Shown: positions 1-6,701 of the stretch, one piece after another
Layout of the letters: every line of letters starts with the position of its first letter
Position numbering within the stretch: the first letter of the stretch is position 1
Origin: Anaerolineales bacterium
GTDB lineage: Bacteria; Chloroflexota; Anaerolineae; Anaerolineales; UBA4823
Direction: 5' to 3'
Assembly: GCA_022865865.1 (NCBI GenBank)
Contig: JALHTN010000480.1
Coordinates: 1-12,873 of the forward strand
Length of the DNA: 12,873 nt
Position numbers and translations under genes: made by a program
Notes under the pieces: generated by a model
Database searches by the model: none
Told to the model about the DNA's origin: nothing
Seen by the model: only the letters and a program-made list of their open reading frames with translations

Positions 1-633
1 AGGTTAAATGCAATGCAGGGCACCGGCAGTGAGGTCGATATCAACGTGGCAGAAGCGGAATATATCACTGCCCAGGCGGCACTGCTCCAGGCAGAACGTG
101 ATTTAGAACGTGTCCTGGATGGTCCTGACCCGGGTGAAATTGCTTTATTGGAAGCGCAGATCGAAAAAGGGCAGCGTGACTTTGAGACCTTCAGTGCTGG
201 ACCTGATCCCGATGATGTCACCTTAGCTGAAGCTCGCCTTTCCAACGCAGAGGCCCAGTTAGCTGCTGCCAAAGAGATGTTAGCCGATCTGGAGCTGGCG
301 GCTCCCTTTGACGGTGTGATCTCTGCGGTGCACGTCAATTCAAGTGAATGGGTAGCTCCTGGAAGCCCAGTTTTGCTGATGGGCGATTTGAATCATCTGC
401 AGGTCAGGACAACAGATCTCAGTGAAATCGATGTGGCCCGAATCTCGCTTGACGATAAAGCCATCGTGACATTCGACGCTCTTCCAGACCTGGTGCTTGA
501 AGGCACGGTGATCAGCATCGCCCCCAAAGCAGATGAAGGCTCGGGAGTGAACTTCCCAGTGATCATCGAACTGAGCGAGATCCCCCCCGCATTACGCTGG
601 GGAATGACCGCCTTTGTGGATATCGATGTCTAA
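1..633 (+). CDS. HlyD/YknX-type efflux adaptor, C-terminal part (5' end outside window)
   Basis: The frame is open from base 1 with no convincing start. The ATG at 13 is internal, because the codons before it align with the middle of the next adaptor, so the gene begins upstream of the window. The visible part has an Ala/Glu/Leu-rich coiled coil broken by 'LDGPDPGE' and 'SAGPDPDD' turns, then a lipoyl-like half-motif (APFDGVISAVHV, GSPVLLMGDL) and a beta-barrel region ending in WGMTAFVDIDV. In this family the adaptor links an inner-membrane ABC permease to the extracytoplasmic space. The C-terminal 200 residues are closely similar to those of the downstream adaptor, so the two are tandem paralogues. 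The stop codon overlaps the next start by 8 nt, implying translational coupling. Whether this copy also has a signal peptide cannot be seen. Confidence 0.9.
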   Translation, partial: RLNAMQGTGSEVDINVAEAEYITAQAALLQAERDLERVLDGPDPGEIALLEAQIEKGQRDFETFSAGPDPDDVTLAEARLSNAEAQLAAAKEMLADLELAAPFDGVISAVHVNSSEWVAPGSPVLLMGDLNHLQVRTTDLSEIDVARISLDDKAIVTFDALPDLVLEGTVISIAPKADEGSGVNFPVIIELSEIPPALRWGMTAFVDIDV

Positions 634-2008
634 GAATACGCAATTAGGGCTGTTAGTCTGCTTGGCGATCATTATCCTTTCTGCTTGCAGTCCGGCAGTG
701 AAGGAGACTATCTCTTCTGAACCAATCGCAGCAAACCTGCCGCAGATGGTAAGTGCAACCGGTGAGGTAGTCCCCGAGCAGGAAGCCTTATTGAGCGTAA
801 CTTCAGGCGGGATTGTCGAAGATGTGCTTGTGATAAAAGGGGATACCGTCAGTTCTGGACAGGTTCTGGTGAGGTTGAAAGGCAGCGAAGGGCAAATAGC
901 CGCGGTTTCAACTGCCGAGTTGGAGCTATTGAATGCCCAATTGGTACTCGAGGCACTCTACAGGGATACAGATTTAATAGCTGCTCAGGCGCTAAATTCT
1001 GCCGAAACTGCCGAGCGTGCTCTGGAGGATTTGAACAATCCTGAGCTGCAGCAGGCCCAGGCTTTACAGGCTGTCGCCGATGCCCAAAAAGCCGTCGCAG
1101 ATGCTGAGCGGAACCTGGTAATCCTGACAAAGCCTGCATTGCAAAGTGCGATCGATCAAGCACAGGCCAATATTTTACTGGCAGAGAAAAATATGAAGGA
1201 GACACTCGATCAAATCGAGGATATCGAACGGCAGTTCAAAAAATATTCGTCGAACAAAGAACTGCCAGCAGATATACGGAAGAATATCCTTACAAAGCTT
1301 AGACATGCTCTTAAAGGGCTCGAAGTAAAGCGAACCCAAGAACAGATAGCTTTTACAAACTCGCAAACCAAGTTCAACGATCTCCTGGCCCCCCCCGATC
1401 CAATCGATGTTCAGGTTGCTGAAGCGGAACTGGCCACTGCCCAAGCTGTGCTCAGTGAGGCTGAAAGGGAATTGGAACGCGTCCTGGATGGTCCGCAGGC
1501 GGGTGAATTAGCCCTGCTGGAAGCCCAAATTAAAAAGGGGCAGCGCGACTTCGAAACCTTCAGTGCAGGTCCTGATCCCGAAGATGTCGCTTTAACCGAA
1601 GTCCGCATAACCAACGCGGAAGCTCAGCTAGCAGCTGCCGAAGCAGCGATAGCTGACCGGGAGTTGTTGGCCCCGTTTGAGGGAGTAATCTCAGCAGTGC
1701 ATGTCAATCCGGGTGAATGGGTAGCGCCAGGAAGTCCCGTTCTGCTCATTGGCGGTTTAGATCATCTGCAGGTCGAGACAACTGATCTGAGTGAATTCGA
1801 TGTTGCTAAAATCATGGTTGGTGATCCAGCCATCGTTACCTTTGACTCCCTGCCCGATTTGGAAATCCAGGGTACTGTCACCCGGATTGCACCCAAATCC
1901 AGTGGTGGTTCCGGGGTGAATTTCCCCGTGATCATTGAACTGGGCGAGGTTCCCGCAGCATTACGATGGGGAATGACAGCTTTTGTAGATATCGAATTTA
2001 AAAAGTAA
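626..2008 (+). CDS. HlyD/YknX-type efflux adaptor, lipoprotein
   Basis: This is a 460-residue membrane-fusion (adaptor) protein expected to work with the ABC transporter encoded next to it. I chose ATG 626 over the in-frame TTG at 614 because it places a standard lipoprotein signal at the N-terminus: a basic start, a hydrophobic stretch (residues 7-18) and lipobox LSAC with the modified Cys at 21. The first lipoyl half follows (around 45-90; GEVVPEQEALLSV), then a long coiled-coil hairpin (about 95-355) interrupted by LLAPPDP, LDGPQAG and SAGPDP turns. The second lipoyl half (APFEGVISAVHVNPGEW) and a beta-barrel ending WGMTAFVDIEF complete it. It overlaps the upstream paralogue by 8 nt, has no clear ribosome site of its own, and is probably translated by coupling. 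A lipid-anchored adaptor would suit either a single-membrane cell or anchoring to the outer face of the inner membrane. Confidence 0.93.
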   Translation: MSKNTQLGLLVCLAIIILSACSPAVKETISSEPIAANLPQMVSATGEVVPEQEALLSVTSGGIVEDVLVIKGDTVSSGQVLVRLKGSEGQIAAVSTAELELLNAQLVLEALYRDTDLIAAQALNSAETAERALEDLNNPELQQAQALQAVADAQKAVADAERNLVILTKPALQSAIDQAQANILLAEKNMKETLDQIEDIERQFKKYSSNKELPADIRKNILTKLRHALKGLEVKRTQEQIAFTNSQTKFNDLLAPPDPIDVQVAEAELATAQAVLSEAERELERVLDGPQAGELALLEAQIKKGQRDFETFSAGPDPEDVALTEVRITNAEAQLAAAEAAIADRELLAPFEGVISAVHVNPGEWVAPGSPVLLIGGLDHLQVETTDLSEFDVAKIMVGDPAIVTFDSLPDLEIQGTVTRIAPKSSGGSGVNFPVIIELGEVPAALRWGMTAFVDIEFKK

Positions 2009-2053
2009 CCTCATAATGGTTAAAACTAGACATAATCCAATGGCAACACAAAC

Positions 2054-4021
2054 ATGACTGGAAACAATCAAGACCCAATTATTCAAATGCGGGATGTGGT
2101 CAAGGCATACAGGACCGGAGAGGGTCCCTTTCTGGCACTCAATGGCGTCAATATCGACATCCAGCCGGGTGAATTCTTGGGCATTACCGGTAAATCGGGG
2201 GCGGGGAAAACCACCCTGCTCAATATGATCTCGGGAGTCAGCTCGCTGACTTCAGGGGAGGTCATTTTTCATGGGGCAGGCAGCGGGTCACCAGGCTCAG
2301 CCATTCCCATCCACTCATTGAATGAAGATCAACTGGCCCAGTGGCGGGGGGAAAATGTGGGCATCATTTACCAGTCTTTCGAATTGATGCCGACATTGAA
2401 CCTGGTTGAAAATGTCATGCTGCCCCCTGATTTCTTGGGTAGTTATCGCCCGACAGTCAGTAAAGAAAGAGCCCTGGAACTGCTGGATTTGGTTGAAATC
2501 GTTGAACACGCTTACAAAATCCCAGCCCACATCTCCGGGGGTCAGAAGCAGCGGGTTGCTATCGCCAGGGCAATGGTCAATGATCCGGCACTGATCATCG
2601 CCGATGAACCCACAGGCAATCTTGACACCGTTACTGCGGAAACCATCTTTCAAATTTTCGAGAAGCTGGTTGACCAGGGCAAAACCATCGTCATGGTGAC
2701 CCATGATGTGAGCTTAGCCACGCGCTTCTCGCGCCGGCTGCACATCGTGGATGGTGTGGTTGGCAGCCCTCCTGAAAATGGTTCTGTGCAGATTAGCCAG
2801 ACTGAATTACCAGAAAAAACTGAAGACCTTGAAACATCTGCAGGTCAAGATTTCCATGAAAACCCCCAAGCAGATTTGGATTTGACGATCCCCTGTGATG
2901 AACCAGTCCCGGAGGGAAATGTGCTGCAGCAAGACTACCCGGCGATCGTGCTGCGCGATGTTGACAAGGTGTATGTAAACGCGGCGGGTGAATTTGTGGC
3001 GTTGAAATCTGTCAACATGCAGTTGAACTACGGCCAGTTTATCTCCATCGTAGGGAAATCAGGCTGTGGAAAATCTACACTGCTGAACATGATTACAGGT
3101 ATCGACCATCCCACCGCCGGCGAAGTGATCGTCGGCAATGAACGCATTTACGAAATGAACAAGAGCGAAAGAGCCTTGTGGCGGGGCAAAAATATGGGCG
3201 TTGTCTTTCAATTCTTCCAGCTTCTGCCGACCCTGTCCTTGCTTGAAAACACCATGCTGCCCATGGATTACTGCAAGGTTTACCCCTTCAATGAGCGCCC
3301 TGACCGGGCCATGGAGCTGCTCAAGATGGTCGGTCTGGAAGAGCAAGCCCATAAACTGCCTGCTGCCGTCTCCAGCGGACAGCAGCAGAGCGCGGCGATT
3401 GCCCGGGCTTTGGCCAACGATCCCGCCATCATCCTGGCGGATGAACCCACCGGCAATCTGGATTCCCGATCTGCTGAAAATATTCTCAACCTGTTTGAAC
3501 AGCTGGCTGCCCGTGGGAAGACGATCCTGATCGTCACGCATGATCCCTCAATCACCCGGAGGACAGATCAAACCATCATTCTCTCCGACGGAGAGATCAT
3601 CGACCAAACGGTGGCAATGGCTCTGCCATTCTTATCCCACCCAGAAATGCTGGCAGCCACACACCAGGCTGAAAAGCAGGAATATAACCCACTGGATGTG
3701 ATCCTCCGCCAGGGAGAATCCGTCGAACATTTCTTTATGGTTGTAGCTGGAGAGGTAGATATTATGGTAGCCAGTGACCAGTCAGACGAAATGCGTTTAG
3801 CTTGTTTGGGTCCGGGCCAGTTTTTTGGGGAGGTGGAACTCACCCGGGGCGGTAATTCGATTGCCAGTGTGCGGGCGGCGCGACGGGGTGCCGAAGTAGC
3901 TCTCCTACCCAGAGATACATTTTTCAAATTGATTGATAGTTCCCCTTTGACCCGCAACGCAATCCAGAATATTGCCACAACCCGGCTGGAAGAACATGAA
4001 AGCAGAAGGAAGACTGATTAA
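2054..4021 (+). CDS. Fused tandem ABC ATPase (two MacB/LolD-type NBDs) with C-terminal CAP_ED domain
   Basis: This 655-residue cytoplasmic ATPase should power the FtsX-type permeases downstream. NBD1 has Walker A GKSGAGKT (46-53), Q-loop Gln 107, signature ISGGQ (160-164), Walker B LIIADE (180-185), D-loop GNLD and His 217. A linker rich in Glu/Asp and Pro (about 238-295) leads to NBD2: Walker A GKSGCGKS (334-341), Gln 386, Walker B IILADE and His 496. The NBD2 signature is degenerate (VSSGQ, 439-443, followed by QQSA instead of the usual QQRV). Residues about 530-645 form a cyclic-nucleotide-binding-like domain: GESVEHFFMVVAGEVDI, then the FGE-x-EL phosphate cassette at 591-595. The Arg normally contacting the cyclic phosphate is Ser/Ile here, so cAMP binding is doubtful. 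Family ATPases are usually single NBDs of about 230 residues, so both fusions are notable. The stop overlaps the next ATG by 1 nt (TAATG). No strong ribosome site precedes ATG 2054. Confidence 0.94.
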   Translation: MTGNNQDPIIQMRDVVKAYRTGEGPFLALNGVNIDIQPGEFLGITGKSGAGKTTLLNMISGVSSLTSGEVIFHGAGSGSPGSAIPIHSLNEDQLAQWRGENVGIIYQSFELMPTLNLVENVMLPPDFLGSYRPTVSKERALELLDLVEIVEHAYKIPAHISGGQKQRVAIARAMVNDPALIIADEPTGNLDTVTAETIFQIFEKLVDQGKTIVMVTHDVSLATRFSRRLHIVDGVVGSPPENGSVQISQTELPEKTEDLETSAGQDFHENPQADLDLTIPCDEPVPEGNVLQQDYPAIVLRDVDKVYVNAAGEFVALKSVNMQLNYGQFISIVGKSGCGKSTLLNMITGIDHPTAGEVIVGNERIYEMNKSERALWRGKNMGVVFQFFQLLPTLSLLENTMLPMDYCKVYPFNERPDRAMELLKMVGLEEQAHKLPAAVSSGQQQSAAIARALANDPAIILADEPTGNLDSRSAENILNLFEQLAARGKTILIVTHDPSITRRTDQTIILSDGEIIDQTVAMALPFLSHPEMLAATHQAEKQEYNPLDVILRQGESVEHFFMVVAGEVDIMVASDQSDEMRLACLGPGQFFGEVELTRGGNSIASVRAARRGAEVALLPRDTFFKLIDSSPLTRNAIQNIATTRLEEHESRRKTD

Positions 4022-6438
4022 TGAAGAGCGAGGTAAAACCTAATTTCCTAAAACCACGCTGGAGCAAAGTGTTCTCCGACCTGTGGGGTGACAAAACCCG
4101 CACCAGCCTGGTGGTTGCCTCGATTGCGGTTGGGGTGTTCGCCGTTGGCATGATTATCACAGCCTACGCGATTTTAAGTGAGGATATCAACTCAAGTTAT
4201 GCGGCTGCTATCCCGGCAAATATCGAGATCTGGACAGACCCCTTCTACGAAGATTTCATCCGTGTGATCGAAAAGGTGCCTGGTGTAGATGATGTTGAAG
4301 GCCGCCATGTTGCTTCCATCCGGGCGAGAAGAGGGGATGAGAATTGGCAGGGTTTGAAGCTGATTGGCGCTGCAAATATCGATAACATGAGCATTAATCA
4401 GCTTGGTACTCGGGAAGGTTCCCAATCGCCTAAGAAAGCAGAAGTCATCCTCAGTCAGGATTTAATGAACAGCACTGGTTTTCAGGTGGGTGATGTGATT
4501 GAAATCGAACTCCCAGATGGTTCGACCCCTAATCTAACAGTTGTTGGGCTGGTCAGCGATCAGACATCTGCCCGGCCAGACGCAAATGCTACCAGTTCCG
4601 CGCTGGTTACACTTGACACGGTGAGATCCTTAGGCTTAGGCGCATACTTCAACCGTCTCTTAGTTACGGTTGAGGGCGATGGTAGTGATCTAGATTTCAT
4701 TGCTGCGGTTTCCAAGGATGTTGAAGGCAAAGTGGAGAGCCACCAACGCAGCGTTTACCGGACGGAAGAAAACCTCTCCAATGAACACCCGATGTCGGAC
4801 TCGATATTGGCAATTATGGGCGTGTTGGGCGCACTGGGTGTGCTGATTACGATCTTAAGCGCTTCGTTGATTATCAATACCCTCAACGCCCTGATGACCC
4901 AACAGCTGCGCCAGATCGGGGTCATGAAATTAGTTGGCGCGCGCAGCTTTCAAATTCTCGGGATGTATTTAGCCTTGATTGTGTTTTATGGCTTGATCGC
5001 ACTGCTCTTGGCCGTGCCGTTTGGAAGCCTGGCGGGTTATGCACTGGCAAGTTTTATGACCGATTTAATGGGAGCCGAAATCCAGGGTTTCCGTGTTATC
5101 CCCGCGGCCATCATCGTGCAGGTTCTGATCGCATTTTTGATCCCGCTGGGCGCTGGTTTTTTTCCAGTGAATAGCGGCGCCAAAACCAATGTCCGAAGGG
5201 CGATCAGCGACTACCGGCCCGGAGGTCAATCAGCCAGCCAAGGTATTCTCAATCGCAGCGGTCAGTGGGTGCGTTGGATTTCTCGCCCAATCTTGCTGTC
5301 TTTCCGCAATACCTTCCGCAAGAAAGGTCGACTGATATTGACCATCTTCACACTCACCATTGCCGGAGCAGTCTTTATTGGGGTATTCAATGTGCGTGCT
5401 TCTATGAACAATGTCATGGAGCAGTTAATGCAGCACTTCATGGGTGATGTAACGATAAACTTCAATCGTCCCTACAACACGAGCAAGGTAGATCGTGATC
5501 TTCTGGCTGTACCGGGTGTTGCCGGGGTGGAAGGTTGGGGGGGTGCCAGCGGTGAAATCCTAGACGAAATGGGTGATGTGATGGCCAGCCTCACAATCGT
5601 CGCCCCCCCCGCGGATACACAGCTGCTCGATCCCGATATGGTAGCTGGTCGCTGGCTCATGCCCGGGGAGAAGAAAGTCATGGTGATTTCCGATACCATC
5701 TATAACGAATTTCCGGACCTGGAGCCTGGTGACACATTAAACGTTGAAATTCCAGGAAATCGGGAAGAAGAATGGGAAGTGGTGGGGATTTACCGCTTTG
5801 TAGATATGCTTGGTGACCCTATGGCTTATGCCAACTTTGACTTTGTGGCCAATAAAGTGAATTTGCCCAACCAGGCAAACTCATTTCGCATCATTACAGA
5901 CCACACTGAAGGTGCTTCTTTACAGACGTTAATTCAACGCATTGATCGCCAACTCGAGGATAAGGGATATGCGGTGCAAAGCATTCAAGGCGGGGATACC
6001 ATGCGGGAGAGTGCTGGAACTGCGGTAAATACACTGATTATCTTTCTGTTGATCATGGCGATTTTAACCGCTTTTGTGGGCAGCATCGGCCTGATGGGCA
6101 CGATGAGCATTAACGTACTGGAAAGAACCCGGGAAATCGGGGTGATGCGCACCATCGGTGCGGTTGATTTTGTCGTCATGCAATCTGTTGTCATCGAAGG
6201 GCTGGTTATCGGCCTGATCACCTGGGTCATTGCGATTGGTCTGTCATACCCGATCAGTTATGCATTGCTCAACATCATTGGCCAGGCCATGGCGGGCTCA
6301 ACATTCGCGTTGATCTTTACACCTCTCGGTGTCGTTTTATGGTTAGCGGTAGTGATCGTTCTCTCCATAATTGCCAGCGTTATGCCCGCACGTAATGCCG
6401 CCCGCTTAACGATCAATGAAGTGCTGGCATACGAGTAA
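3796..6438 (+). repeat. Tandem duplication unit 1 (ATPase 3' end plus permease 1)
   Basis: This is the left copy of a direct repeat of about 2.7 kb. Similarity to the right copy starts clearly near TTTAGC at 3796 and runs through the whole permease. The offset between copies is 2683 bases at the left edge and 2680 from the permease start onward; the difference is small deletions in the relic. The left copy is the intact one, so it is presumably the source. Confidence 0.88.
4021..6438 (+). CDS. FtsX/MacB-type ABC transporter permease, copy 1
   Basis: This 805-residue inner-membrane permease consists of two FtsX-type halves. About eight membrane helices can be seen (near 28-50, 262-290, 311-338, 360-382, 437-457, 668-695, 722-746, 766-790), with large extracytoplasmic domains between helices 1-2 and 5-6. 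Each half carries the conserved cytoplasmic stretch after its second helix that contacts the ATPase (QQLRQIGVMKLVGA near 294-307, ERTREIGVMRTIGA near 701-714). This layout matches type VII ABC permeases such as LolC/E, MacB and bacitracin-resistance systems, which move substrates at or outside the membrane rather than through a classic channel. It overlaps the ATPase stop by one base, and AAGGA at 4006-4010 is a plausible ribosome site. It is collinear with the second permease at 6701. The substrate is unknown. Confidence 0.93.
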   Translation: MKSEVKPNFLKPRWSKVFSDLWGDKTRTSLVVASIAVGVFAVGMIITAYAILSEDINSSYAAAIPANIEIWTDPFYEDFIRVIEKVPGVDDVEGRHVASIRARRGDENWQGLKLIGAANIDNMSINQLGTREGSQSPKKAEVILSQDLMNSTGFQVGDVIEIELPDGSTPNLTVVGLVSDQTSARPDANATSSALVTLDTVRSLGLGAYFNRLLVTVEGDGSDLDFIAAVSKDVEGKVESHQRSVYRTEENLSNEHPMSDSILAIMGVLGALGVLITILSASLIINTLNALMTQQLRQIGVMKLVGARSFQILGMYLALIVFYGLIALLLAVPFGSLAGYALASFMTDLMGAEIQGFRVIPAAIIVQVLIAFLIPLGAGFFPVNSGAKTNVRRAISDYRPGGQSASQGILNRSGQWVRWISRPILLSFRNTFRKKGRLILTIFTLTIAGAVFIGVFNVRASMNNVMEQLMQHFMGDVTINFNRPYNTSKVDRDLLAVPGVAGVEGWGGASGEILDEMGDVMASLTIVAPPADTQLLDPDMVAGRWLMPGEKKVMVISDTIYNEFPDLEPGDTLNVEIPGNREEEWEVVGIYRFVDMLGDPMAYANFDFVANKVNLPNQANSFRIITDHTEGASLQTLIQRIDRQLEDKGYAVQSIQGGDTMRESAGTAVNTLIIFLLIMAILTAFVGSIGLMGTMSINVLERTREIGVMRTIGAVDFVVMQSVVIEGLVIGLITWVIAIGLSYPISYALLNIIGQAMAGSTFALIFTPLGVVLWLAVVIVLSIIASVMPARNAARLTINEVLAYE

Positions 6439-6478
6439 TAGAAACGCTGTTGCTGATCTCCTTATCGAACACTTTGAG

Positions 6479-6701
6479 TTTAGCCTGATAAGGTTCAGGC
6501 CAGTTTTTTTGGGCGGGGGAACTCACCACGAGTGATCATTCAATCGCCAGTTAAAGGCCGCACGTCGCGTTGCCAAGGTAGTTCCTGCCCAGGGATACGT
6601 TTTTCAAATTGATCGATGATTCCTCCTTGACTCGCAATATAATTCAGGTTATTGCTGCTTCCCGGCTGGCAGAAAATAAAAGTAGAAGGAAGACTGTTTA
6701 A
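6479..6701 (+). pseudogene. Relic of the 3' end of the ABC ATPase gene (CAP_ED part), from tandem duplication
   Basis: This stretch aligns with 3796-4021, the last third of the CAP_ED domain of the intact ATPase. Shared blocks include CAGTTTTTT, GAACTCACC, a TTTTTCAAATTGAT block and AGAAGGAAGACTG. In the ancestral frame FF, GEL, SIAS, AARR, FKLID, SSLTRN and SRRKT remain recognisable. The frame is broken by a TAA after SIAS (near 6553), a 1-base deletion soon after, and a 2-base deletion in the VALLP codons. Weaker similarity may reach back to about 6450. The final 33 or so codons are still open and end in TAA overlapping the permease ATG by one base, as in the intact copy. It shows that the duplicated block began inside the ATPase gene. 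It probably now serves only as the leader of permease 2. Confidence 0.88.

Noticed and set aside
614..625. TTG at 614 as start of the second adaptor
   Set aside because: It adds four residues ahead of a standard lipoprotein signal that begins well at ATG 626.
3059..3541. Long - strand frame opposite NBD2
   Set aside because: It lies wholly antisense to a well-conserved ATPase domain and reads as low-complexity shadow coding, with no ribosome site or family pattern.
6439..6700. Gap between permeases as a hidden small gene or mobile element
   Set aside because: It is explained by the ATPase relic. No terminal inverted repeats or transposase fragments are present.
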